Below are positions 44,790-52,662 of a stretch of DNA of 64,000 nucleotides, piece by piece. The notes under the pieces were generated by a model that made no database searches, was not told the DNA's origin, and was given only the letters and a program-made list of their open reading frames with translations. Each line of letters opens with the position of its first letter. Positions within the stretch are counted from its first letter, which is position 1. The translations under genes were made by a program, and so were the position numbers. The DNA is from Comamonas endophytica (GTDB lineage: Bacteria > Pseudomonadota > Gammaproteobacteria > Burkholderiales > Burkholderiaceae_C), in assembly GCF_023634805.2 (NCBI RefSeq), contig NZ_CP106883.1, forward strand, positions 67,046 through 131,045, read 5' to 3'.

Positions 44790-46079
44790 TCAAGCAAAAA
44801 GGCTCAGGCGCAATGCCAGGGCCGCGAGGGTGGCCAGCAGAACCGGGACGGTCAACACCGCACCGACCTTGAAGTAGTAGCCCCAGCCAATCGTCATGCC
44901 CTTCTTGGCCAGCACATGCAGCCACAGCAGCGTGGCCAGGCTGCCGATGGGGGTGATCTTGGGGCCCAGGTCACAGCCGATCACATTGGCGTAGACCATG
45001 GCTTCCTTGACGATGCCACTGGCACTGGAGGCATCGATAGACAAAGCGCCCACCAGCACGGTCGGCATGTTGTTCATCACGGACGACAGCAGGGCAGACA
45101 GCAGGCCTGTGCCCAGGGCCGCGCCCCATATGCCGCCCTGCGCAAAACGGTCCAGTAACGCCGCCAGGTAGTCTGTCAGGCCCGCATTGCGCAGACCGTA
45201 GACCACCAGGTACATGCCCAGGGAGAAAACCACGATTTGCCAAGGAGCGCCGTGCAATACCTTCTTGGTGCTGATGACAGCCCCGCGCCCAGCCACCGCC
45301 AGCAAAATGGCAGCGCCCACCGCCGCGACGGCGCTGACCGGCACGCCCAGGGGCTCCAGGCCGAAGAAGCCAACCAGCAACAGGACCAGCACCACCCAGC
45401 CCGCACGGAAGGTGGCCGGGTCCTTGATGGCATCGGCGGGGCGTTTGAGCTTGCCAAGGTCGTAGGCTGCGGGAATGTCACGGCGGAAGAACAACAGCAG
45501 CATGGCCAAGCTGGCGATCACCGAGACGATGTTGACCGGCACCATGACCGCGGCGTATTCATTGAATCCGATATCGAAGAAGTCGGCCGAAACGATATTG
45601 ACCAGATTGGAAACGATCAGCGGCAGGCTGGCCGTGTCGGCGATAAACCCTGCCGCCATGACAAAGGCCAAAGTGGTTGCCGGCGAGAAGCCCAGGGCCA
45701 CCAGCATCGCCATGACGATGGGCGTGAGGATCAGCGCGGCCCCATCGTTGGCGAACAAGGCAGACACGGCCGCGCCCAGCAGCACGATGAGCGCAAAGAG
45801 CCTGGTGCCACGGCCGCCGCCCCAGCGCGCAAAGTGCAGCGCGGCCCATTCAAAGAACCCGGCCTCATCAAGCAGCAAGCTGATGATGATCACTGCGACA
45901 AAGGTGGCCGTAGCGTTCCACACGATATTCCAGACCACCGAAATATCCGTCAGCTGCACGACCCCCAGCAGCAGCGCAATGGCCGCGCCCAGTGAAGCGC
46001 TCCAGCCGATGCCCAGGTTACGGGGTTGCCAGATAACCAAAACCAGGGTGAAAACAAAGATCAGGGCAGCCGTGAGCAT
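44790..46079 (-). CDS. arsB: ArsB arsenite efflux pump
   Basis: A 429-residue inner-membrane carrier with about twelve hydrophobic helices, which expels arsenite and antimonite by exchange with protons. Typical segments are [38 protein letters not shown] and [16 protein letters not shown], and also [19 protein letters not shown], which is near-invariant in ArsB. No arsA is present, so it works without the ATPase subunit. It lies between two arsC genes in the leftward operon. Confidence 0.95.
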   Translation of the reverse strand: MLTAALIFVFTLVLVIWQPRNLGIGWSASLGAAIALLLGVVQLTDISVVWNIVWNATATFVAVIIISLLLDEAGFFEWAALHFARWGGGRGTRLFALIVLLGAAVSALFANDGAALILTPIVMAMLVALGFSPATTLAFVMAAGFIADTASLPLIVSNLVNIVSADFFDIGFNEYAAVMVPVNIVSVIASLAMLLLFFRRDIPAAYDLGKLKRPADAIKDPATFRAGWVVLVLLLVGFFGLEPLGVPVSAVAAVGAAILLAVAGRGAVISTKKVLHGAPWQIVVFSLGMYLVVYGLRNAGLTDYLAALLDRFAQGGIWGAALGTGLLSALLSSVMNNMPTVLVGALSIDASSASGIVKEAMVYANVIGCDLGPKITPIGSLATLLWLHVLAKKGMTIGWGYYFKVGAVLTVPVLLATLAALALRLSLFA

Positions 46080-46133
46080 AGTGTGGGAGTGCGAGGGTGA
46101 GAGGTCTGCGTTCGTGGGCGACGGCGCAGGAAA

Positions 46134-46640
46134 TCAGGAGGCCGACATGTCGCGCGCCGTGCCTTGCAAGCGCGCCTTGTCCAGCTTGTCGGCGGGCAGG
46201 TTGACCAGTAGTTCCAGGCGGCGACGCATCAGGTGCATGGTCTGGCGGAAGGCTTCCAGCTTGGTGTCCTCAGGCGCATCGCCTGCGGAAGGATCGGGGT
46301 AGCCCCAGTGCGCCGTGGCTGGATGCCCAGGCCAGATCGGGCAGACCTCGCCCGCAGCGTTGTCGCAAACCGTAATGATCAGATCCATGTGGGGTGCCTC
46401 GGGCGTGGCGAACTCGTCCCAGGTCTTGCTGCGCAGGCCGTCCACCGACACGCCGGCGCGCTGCAACACTTGCAGGCCCAGGGGGTTGGGCTGTTGGTTG
46501 GCACGTGGGCTGCTGCCGGCCGAATAGGCCTTGAAGCGGCCCCGGCCCATGTCGTTGAGCAGGGCTTCTGCCAGGATGCTGCGCGCCGAGTTGTGGGTGC
46601 ACAGGAACAGGACATTCAAGGGGGCAGTGGTATCGGTCAT
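46134..46640 (-). CDS. arsC: Arsenate reductase, low-molecular-weight phosphatase type
   Basis: A 168-residue ArsC of the phosphatase fold. The P-loop is VLFLCTHNSARSILAEALL near residue 14. The redox Cys region is IITVCDNAAGEVCPIWPGHP, and HWGYPDPSAG is the conserved acid loop. It reduces arsenate, usually with thioredoxin or glutaredoxin. The start at 46640 matches family members; an in-frame ATG at 46721 adds an atypical leader. It lies between arsR and arsB. Confidence 0.93.
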   Translation of the reverse strand: MTDTTAPLNVLFLCTHNSARSILAEALLNDMGRGRFKAYSAGSSPRANQQPNPLGLQVLQRAGVSVDGLRSKTWDEFATPEAPHMDLIITVCDNAAGEVCPIWPGHPATAHWGYPDPSAGDAPEDTKLEAFRQTMHLMRRRLELLVNLPADKLDKARLQGTARDMSAS

Positions 46641-46748
46641 AGGTTTTAGCAGCAGGACTTGAGGACGAATGGTGCGAGGTGCGCAGACGGTCACCGCTGC
46701 GGCACGCGGGGAAAGGCACAAAGCAAGCGGTGCCGCTCGCCTGTTAGA

Positions 46749-47072
46749 TCAGCAATTGCAGGCGGAGGCATCCGCAGGCGTGCAAACAGCGCCCTGACAG
46801 CAGTTCTCGGTGAGATAAGCCAGCAGTTCGTTCATCGTTGGGAAGGCTGCGCGGTAAATCACGTTGCGCCCTTGGCGCTCCTGACTGACCAGTTCCGCAT
46901 GGGACAACTCCTTGAGGTGGAAGGACAGCGCATTGGGTGCAATGCCCAACTGCTCTGCCAGGACGCTAGGGGTAAGGCCCTCCGGTCCAGCCACCACCAG
47001 AGCGCGGAACACACGCAGGCGGGCCTCATGTGCGAGGGCTGATAGCGAACGAATGACTTGGGTCTCTTGCAT
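46749..47072 (-). CDS. arsR: ArsR arsenic-responsive repressor
   Basis: A 107-residue winged-helix repressor (SALAHEARLRVFRALVVAG, then GIAPNALSFHLKELSHAELV). The metal site is not the alpha-3 CVC type. Instead cysteines cluster at the C-terminus (ENCCQGAVC, then ACNC), as in the Acidithiobacillus ferrooxidans ArsR type with a C-terminal arsenite site. It leads the leftward ars operon, and a dyad operator lies just upstream of its start. Confidence 0.93.
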   Translation of the reverse strand: MQETQVIRSLSALAHEARLRVFRALVVAGPEGLTPSVLAEQLGIAPNALSFHLKELSHAELVSQERQGRNVIYRAAFPTMNELLAYLTENCCQGAVCTPADASACNC

Positions 47073-47075
47073 AAA

Positions 47076-47097
47076 TCAATGATACAACGATTATTGA
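47076..47097 (-). promoter_or_regulatory. Probable ArsR operator
   Basis: A 22-bp dyad with eight-base arms (TCAATGAT and ATTATTGA around six bases, one mismatch) lies four bases upstream of the arsR start, in an AT-rich stretch. ArsR-type repressors bind such AT-rich dyads over the promoter. The short distance implies a very short leader. Confidence 0.65.
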
Positions 47098-47136
47098 ATT
47101 AATGGTTAAAAAAGAGTATTTCGATCGCAATGTTCG

Positions 47137-47340
47137 TTACCGGTCGGCCGCGTGATGGGCGGGTTTGAGCTGGACTTCACAGTTGTACTGCCGTCCAGCG
47201 ACGGCAATGCACGCGGCCTGTAGGTCATCGCAAGCGAGCTTGCAGGGGGCAGTGTGATCAAGCACTGAGAATGGGCGTCTTGTGCTGCCGTCTTGATCAT
47301 GGTCGCTGTGTCTTTTTGATGGCATTCGGTGTTCGTCCAT
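47137..47340 (-). CDS. Possible small third gene of the transposition module
   Basis: A 67-residue frame begins inside the end of the large recombinase gene and runs on to 47137. Codons after about residue 25 have the GC-rich third positions of neighbouring genes, and SVLDHTAPCKLACDDLQAAC looks protein-like. Tn554 carries a small third gene (tnpC) in this place, but I cannot show homology. A competing frame (47106-47300) starts with an ATGA overlap. Only one of the two is likely to be real. Confidence 0.35.
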   Translation of the reverse strand: MDEHRMPSKRHSDHDQDGSTRRPFSVLDHTAPCKLACDDLQAACIAVAGRQYNCEVQLKPAHHAADR

Positions 47341-49549
47341 CAGGCGTAATGGTGTGGCTCAGGCTATCGACCAATTTCTCCATGGCTTCTATTCCATCTT
47401 CAACCGCAGCACGCTCTGTGTCTTGCAACGGGATTTCCTGAAGCATGCGCGTGAGATTCGCCCCCGCTTCGAGCGCCTGGGCCTTGGCCGAATCTTTCGG
47501 TAAATAGAACGAGCATTTGGCACACGCCATCCGGTGTGGACATTGATCGAAGAAGTCGTAGGTGCATAACCCATGTCCCAGGTCGTAGAAACGCCAGGGC
47601 TCGCCCCGGGCAGCTGCGCCGCTGCGCACTGCATCCTGGTCGACGAGCACGGCGATCGTGCGCAAGTTGCGCTCGAAGTACCCAGCCCGCTCGATTGAAC
47701 CCGCGAGCTTAGTCGGTGTCACCGTGACGTAGTGTTGGGTGGATTGAGGTGAAGCGTGGCCGAGCCAGGCCTGCAGCTCGAATATACCCAGCGGTTCCCT
47801 GGCGTTGAAGAGCTGGCTTGCAATGGTGGCGCGCGCGCGGTGGCTGGTGATGCGACCGCGTGCGTCTTCCAGTGGTATGCCGGCCTTCCTGCACAACAGC
47901 GGAATGAGAGCTCGGTTGAGGTATGCCCCGGCAACGCGTCTTCCGCGATGCACAAATAGATAATCCACCACGCTACCCGTCTTAGCATCGGTCATGCTCG
48001 GATGAGGCAAGCGCTCTCGTTCCCAGGCCTCGACTGCATGGCCCACGACGGCATCAATCGGCTTCGTGAAGGCGGTGGACGTCTTGTTAACGGGCACGTC
48101 GAGAAAACACGTCGGTGAAGCAGCCACATCGTTGGGGCCTGGTTGCCAGCGGATACAACCGATCTGCAGCCGCAGCGATTCGTCGCGGCGTAGTCCTGCG
48201 AACAGCCAGAGTACTGCCAGGGCCCGAATCATCGTGATCGGATAGCGTGTTGGTTGATCGGCACAGCCTTGCCGACTTGGGGTAGGTTTCAAGTCTTCTT
48301 CACTCAGATTGAGACCCGCCCACATTAGCTTTGCCCACGCGCCGTCGGCCACGATGCGTGGCTGGGGTCCGATCAGTACACCGACGGCGCGCGGCAACCC
48401 GAGCGCGCGCACCGGATCGAAGCGTTGAGGGATCCACTCCCATTCCTGAAGGTCACGGAAGAAGCTGCGAACGCTACGCAGATGCGAAGCCTTGGCAGCA
48501 GGCTTGAGCGGGTCACCACGCTGCTTCAGGTACATGCCACCGGGATTCGACCATCGGCCAATCGTCATTCGGGCAACAGTCGCCACGTATTCCAGCGCCG
48601 TCGCGCGAGTCCAGTCGGCAGGACTATTGATCTCAGGATGTATTTCGGCGAGCCAGCGACCACACTTCAGCAGCGCATAGTAGTCTCCCGTGATCGAGGA
48701 GGCAGCTCGTACGGCAGTGGCTCTCCAACGCTCGCACCACTGCAGCCACTCATCTGGGATACCGTCGGTCGCACGGTACTCGTCTGCCGGACGGCGACGA
48801 TCGTTGACGCGGTGATCCAAGCCATGCGTGAGCAACTTCAGACGCACCAATGTCCGAGAGAGTGTTGCAACCCCACTGCGAATGAATGCCGCACCGGTTC
48901 GAGCAACTTGCTGCAATGTATGAAGGGTCAGGTCGTCGATACGTGGACTGCGTTGGATGAGCAGCGCGGTATAGAGCGCGTTCGAAACGCTGGGCCGATG
49001 GACCGACCTAAAACCGACCTTGCTCATCTCGTCGAAAACTTGGCGGTTGGCGTGCTCTACGGCTTCGCGTCCGAACACCTTGATCGCGAGGCGGTACGGG
49101 AAGAAGCGTCCGATCTCCGGGATCCGATCAAAGCCGCACAGGAGATAGGCCACTGCGATAACGTACTGGCGGCAGTTGCCGTTGCCCCCGTAGCGACTTC
49201 GGAAGGCCGCTTCGCTGCTGCACAGCACGTCGAGCCAGTCATCACTGGTCCATCCCCAGTAGGCGATACCGCGGTATTGCATCTCGACAATCACAAGGTG
49301 AATCACAGAATTGCGTGGCGCCTGTGCGGCAGGTATGCGTTCCAGCAGTTCGTGAAGCGGGCATAACAGTCGCGCCAGTGCTTTACGGGACGCTGTGGGC
49401 CATTGCCGTCCATGGCTAGCGAAGTGCACGCGAAGCACCTCCAGTGCCGCACGCTCGTTGGCAGCAAGCACAGGGCTTTGTTCCTTGAGCGAAAACGACT
49501 TTTGCGGTATCGCATTCGCCGGCGCGATCGCGTTCGCCACATTGCTCAT
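47297..49549 (-). CDS. Large tyrosine recombinase of the transposon, TnpB-like
   Basis: A 750-residue site-specific recombinase. The catalytic region is in the second half: the first Arg in LFAGLRRDESLRLQIG, HRARATIASQLFNA, and GHASPQSTQHYVTVTP carrying the nucleophilic Tyr. Near the C-terminus a cysteine cluster (FFDQCPHRMACAKCSFYLP) resembles a zinc-binding element seen in large recombinases of this clade. It overlaps the smaller recombinase by four bases (ATGA), like tnpA-tnpB of Tn554. It lies at the right end of the element and reads inward. Confidence 0.88.
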   Translation of the reverse strand: MSNVANAIAPANAIPQKSFSLKEQSPVLAANERAALEVLRVHFASHGRQWPTASRKALARLLCPLHELLERIPAAQAPRNSVIHLVIVEMQYRGIAYWGWTSDDWLDVLCSSEAAFRSRYGGNGNCRQYVIAVAYLLCGFDRIPEIGRFFPYRLAIKVFGREAVEHANRQVFDEMSKVGFRSVHRPSVSNALYTALLIQRSPRIDDLTLHTLQQVARTGAAFIRSGVATLSRTLVRLKLLTHGLDHRVNDRRRPADEYRATDGIPDEWLQWCERWRATAVRAASSITGDYYALLKCGRWLAEIHPEINSPADWTRATALEYVATVARMTIGRWSNPGGMYLKQRGDPLKPAAKASHLRSVRSFFRDLQEWEWIPQRFDPVRALGLPRAVGVLIGPQPRIVADGAWAKLMWAGLNLSEEDLKPTPSRQGCADQPTRYPITMIRALAVLWLFAGLRRDESLRLQIGCIRWQPGPNDVAASPTCFLDVPVNKTSTAFTKPIDAVVGHAVEAWERERLPHPSMTDAKTGSVVDYLFVHRGRRVAGAYLNRALIPLLCRKAGIPLEDARGRITSHRARATIASQLFNAREPLGIFELQAWLGHASPQSTQHYVTVTPTKLAGSIERAGYFERNLRTIAVLVDQDAVRSGAAARGEPWRFYDLGHGLCTYDFFDQCPHRMACAKCSFYLPKDSAKAQALEAGANLTRMLQEIPLQDTERAAVEDGIEAMEKLVDSLSHTITPDGRTPNAIKKTQRP

Positions 49550-50583
49550 GCTGAGCCTCCCCGGAGTTGGTCCAGTCGTGCCTCATGGACCGCAGCCATG
49601 CTGCGGGTAAACCGGTCTGAGAGATCACGCGCGCTCAGATGAATGTAGAGCAAGGTCGATTGAATGCAGCGATGGCCGGCAAAACGGGCGATCTCCTGGA
49701 TGTCCCAGCCAGCACGTGCCAGGTCCGTCAGGCAGAGGTGACGGAAGCTGTGGGTCGTCAGTGCGGGCACCCCGGCGTGCAACGCGAGCCTGTGTACTAC
49801 TTTCGACCAAGTCCACTTGGTCAGGGGCGTCGCTCGATTGCGTGAGGACTCCGATAGGAACAATGGACCTCGCGGGCTGCCCAAGCGACGACGTTCGGTA
49901 AGGTAGGCCACGTAGAGCTCTGCGCTCACCACCGAGTAGGGGACAATTCGCTCCTGCCGGGTCTTGGTCGTCTCGGCCCGAATGCGAAGCAGGCGTCTTG
50001 CCGGATCGATGTCTCCCGTGGCAAGCGAACACAGTTCCTCCCGACGCAGCGCACAGTCATACGCAAGGGCGAGCATCAAGCGGTTGCGGACTGGCTCGCT
50101 GCGCGCCGTGCACAGTAAAGCCTGCCAATCCGAATCGTCGGGAATCCAGGGAAGCCGCCGCTGAATGGGGATGAGGCCGCGTTGTCCGACACCGAACCCA
50201 CCGGAAGCGGCTCCGCGTCGCCCGCGCGCGACAGGATTCGTTGTGCGCACACCCTCTTCGACCAAGTAGTCATAGAACAACCGGACAACGGTGAGCCGAT
50301 GGCGGATGGAAGCGTTGGAAAGAGCGGAGACGGTGCTGGAAGGGACCTCCACGCCACAGGAGCGCCCAGCCAGTTCGCGCACGTAAGCAGCGATCTGAGC
50401 GCTCCCAACACTTGTGACATTCAACTCCATCCGTCGACAGAAACCGAGGTAGTGATCCAGCCCACGCGCGTAGGCGGCGACGGTATTGGGAGCTCTTAGC
50501 AGATCAACCTGCAAGGACACCCACGCGTACGCAAGGGCATCGCTGCAGAGGTTCGCCAACGCACGCCAAGGTTCTGTAGACAT
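49546..50583 (-). CDS. Tyrosine recombinase of the transposon, TnpA-like
   Basis: A 345-residue integrase. The N-terminal core-binding domain (PNTVAAYARGLDHYLGFCRR) precedes the catalytic domain with Arg in ALRREELCSL, HSFRHLCLTDLARAGWDI, GHRCIQ and the nucleophile Tyr in STLLYIHLSARDL. All catalytic residues expected for the family are visible. It is the first gene of the recombinase pair, 67 bases from the right end of the element. An upstream promoter in the right end would read inward. Confidence 0.9.
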   Translation of the reverse strand: MSTEPWRALANLCSDALAYAWVSLQVDLLRAPNTVAAYARGLDHYLGFCRRMELNVTSVGSAQIAAYVRELAGRSCGVEVPSSTVSALSNASIRHRLTVVRLFYDYLVEEGVRTTNPVARGRRGAASGGFGVGQRGLIPIQRRLPWIPDDSDWQALLCTARSEPVRNRLMLALAYDCALRREELCSLATGDIDPARRLLRIRAETTKTRQERIVPYSVVSAELYVAYLTERRRLGSPRGPLFLSESSRNRATPLTKWTWSKVVHRLALHAGVPALTTHSFRHLCLTDLARAGWDIQEIARFAGHRCIQSTLLYIHLSARDLSDRFTRSMAAVHEARLDQLRGGSA

Positions 50584-50638
50584 CGTGCCTCCTGGGGATT
50601 GCCTACGCTACTCCAGTTGGGCACGGCAGTCAGTCAGA

Positions 50639-50650
50639 CATTCCACGTAA
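50639..50650 (-). repeat. Right terminal inverted repeat of the ars transposon
   Basis: CATTCCACGTAA is the inverted counterpart of the left end (11 of 12 bases). The six bases that follow (TAGATA) are foreign to umuC and sit directly before the resumed reading frame at 50657. Confidence 0.85.
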
Positions 50651-50656
50651 TAGATA

Positions 50657-51833
50657 GGCCAAGGCGCTTGGAATCAAGATGGGCCAGCCGCACTTCGAGA
50701 TCCGGCACCTGGAGCAGAGCGCTGGACTTGTCTGCCTGTCAGCGAATTTCGAGCTCTACGGCGACATCAGTGACCGGATGATGACGCTGGCTGCTGGCCT
50801 GGGTCCTCTGCAGGAGATCTATTCCATCGACGAGAGCTATGTCGGCGACTTGGAGGGCGTTCGCGACCTGACGCAGCGCGCTTGGGCGGTCCGCTCGCGC
50901 ATCCACCGCTGGACCAGCATTCCGACCTGTGTCGGCCTGGCACCCACGAAGACGCTGGCCAAGTTGTGTAACCACGTGGCCAAGGACGCTGAGCGCAAGC
51001 CGGGAAGCTACCCCAAGGAGTTTGCCCAGGTATGCAACTGGGCAGAAATGTCGGCAGCCGCACGCCAGGATATTCTCCAGCGCACGGCTGCGGCGGAAGT
51101 CTGGGGCATTGGCCGCAGGATCGCGGCCCAGCTGGCGGAGCAGGGAATCCTGACGGCCTGGGATGTTGCCCGGATGCCCCCGGGCAAGGCCCGCAGGGAG
51201 TGGAGCGTGGTGCTCGAGCGCACCGTACTCGAGCTACAGGGCATGAGCTGCATCAGCCTGGAGCAGGCGCCGCCGCCGAAGAAGCAGATTGCCAGCACGC
51301 GCAGCTTTGGCCAGGCAATCACCGATTTGCCGCCGCTGATCGAGGCGGTGAGCGAATTTGCTACGCGCGCCGCGGAGAAACTGCGCGCCGGCGGCCAGCG
51401 CGCCGGTGCGCTGCAGGTCTTTGCGCATACCTCGCCGTTTCGCCCGGGACCGCGCTTTTACCGCTCGGCCACCATCCAGCTGCAGCCTGCCTCATCAGAC
51501 ACCAAGGTGCTGGTGGGCGCAGCCGTTGCGGGCCTGCGCTCGATCTATGAGCCTGGCTACCAACTGGCCAAGGCTGGGGTGATGCTGCTGGACTTGGCAG
51601 CCCCCGGGCCGGAGCAGCAGGCGCTGGATTTCGCAGTGCCGGGCCCAGTGCGCGACCAGAGCCCGCTGATGGAAGTGATGGATCGAATCAACGGTCGCTG
51701 GGGCAAGGCCACGGTGCATGTGGCCAGCACCGGGAATGCCGAGAAAGCCGTATCCGATTGGAGGATGAGACCAGAGCGCCGGACCCCAAGGTACACCACG
51801 GTTCTGGATGAGGTGCCGATTGCACGCGCTTAA
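50657..51833 (+). pseudogene. umuC: umuC, main 3' fragment after the transposon
   Basis: This encodes residues 44 to 434 of UmuC. It resumes as AKALGIKMGQPHFEIRHLEQ, contains the catalytic pair in YSIDESYVGDL near residue 110 of the joined protein, and has the fingers/palm segment VGLAPTKTLAKLCNHVAK. The C-terminus is the DUF4113 region (PLMEVMDRINGRWGKATVHV, TPRYTTVLDEVP). A start at 50679 would give a 384-residue protein without the first catalytic strand, so activity is doubtful. The match of the junction to the 42105-42232 fragment shows the gene was whole before insertion. Confidence 0.93.
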
Positions 51834-52134
51834 GGGCACTGCAGCGGAATCTGCGCAGCAAGCGCACGGCCTTGGAGGCTCCCTCCCCTCCTGGAGCTTC
51901 TTGACCTATGGGCTTCGCCCTTCCCCCCTTTAGTACACACCTTGCCGTAGGCGTCCCTTAACTTGTGCCAGCTGCTGACGGTATCAATCGGCGCAGCGCT
52001 GGCATGGACCAGTTCACACTCCACTAATATATATACTTATATATATACATACCTGCACCTGTCTCTTCTCATTTGCGCGAGTGAGCTCTGTCATCAACGA
52101 TGCTCGAGTTAGTTTGAGCCTGACTTGCAAGTAA
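51834..52134. other. Spacer with a TA tract between umuC and a second umuC tail
   Basis: I see no gene. The stretch ends in two short (TA)n tracts at 52025-52054 and leads directly to the umuC-like remnant at 52135. It may itself be a degraded remnant of the second umuC copy. Confidence 0.5.
52025..52054. repeat. TA-tract repeat, copy 1
   Basis: Two alternating TA runs (TAATATATATAC and TTATATATATAC) are followed by CATACCT. The second half shares TATATATACATACCT with the copy at 61000-61019. It belongs to a family of similar tracts confined to 52-61 kb. Confidence 0.75.
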
Positions 52135-52470
52135 TCCAAGGTGCTGGGGAGCGCGGCTGTTGCGGGCCTGTGCTCGATCTACGCGCCGGGTTACCAGCTG
52201 GCCAAGGCGGGGGACATGCTGCTGCACTTGGCGGGAATGGGTCCCGAGCAGCGGGCCCTCGACTTCGCGGCGCCGGGCCTGACGCGCAGCCAAAACCCGC
52301 TGATGGAAGTTATGGACCGGATCAACGGACGCTGGGCAAAGCTGCGGTACATGTCGCCAGCACAAGGAATGCCGAAGGTCGAGTTCGGCTGGAGGATGAG
52401 GCAGGCGCTCCAGACACCTCGGTATACGACGGCACTGGACAGTTGCCGATTGCGCATGCCTACATGTGAA
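52135..52470 (+). pseudogene. Second umuC C-terminal remnant
   Basis: The plus strand repeats the UmuC tail: AAVAGLCSIYAPGYQLAKAG, LDFAAPGLTRSQNPLMEVMD and WRMRQALQTPRYTTALDS all align with the tail of the umuC at 50657-51833. The two copies differ at many positions, so this is a diverged relative and not a recent copy. There is no upstream polymerase part, so it is a remnant of another umuC gene, perhaps left by recombination between two umuDC loci. Confidence 0.85.
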
Positions 52471-52507
52471 GGCTCCGAAGGCGTCATAGTCAAACGGATT
52501 CACTCGA

Positions 52508-52554
52508 ATATATATACCTATATATATTTATATATACGTATATATATACCTACC
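52508..52554. repeat. TA-tract repeat, copy 2
   Basis: A long alternating TA region with ATATATATACCTA (52508-52520) and TATATATACCTACC at the right end (52541-52554). It lies within the umuC remnant and before the fic gene end. Confidence 0.75.
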
Positions 52555-52662
52555 ACAATTGTCTTGCTGGCTCTTCCTGTGGTTGTCTACTCGAGTGTCC
52601 TGTCGTACAACGATGCCTCCCTAAAAGTGGCATGCGTTTGGGGCAGTAAAATCCCCGGCAGG

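Larger units (their letters stand above)
42227..50656. mobile_element. Tn554-style arsenic-resistance transposon inserted in umuC
   Basis: The element runs from a left end TTATGTGGAATG (42233-42244) to its inverted copy CATTCCACGTAA (50639-50650; 11 of 12 bases match). It is flanked by different 6-bp cores: AGACGA at the left (42227-42232) and TAGATA at the right (50651-50656). AGACGA belongs to the umuC reading frame and TAGATA does not, so deleting 42233-50656 restores umuC exactly. Non-identical six-base cores are what Tn554-type tyrosine recombinases leave. Two coupled tyrosine recombinases lie at the right end, and the cargo is a six-gene ars operon. Confidence 0.9.

Noticed and set aside
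48425..49366. 313-codon plus-strand frame inside the large recombinase gene
   Set aside because: It is antisense to a recombinase with intact catalytic motifs and shows no recognisable domain.
42227..50656. IS- or Tn3-type insertion as the cause of the umuC break
   Set aside because: There is no DDE transposase and no duplicated target sequence. The flanking six-base cores differ, and the recombinases are of the tyrosine type.
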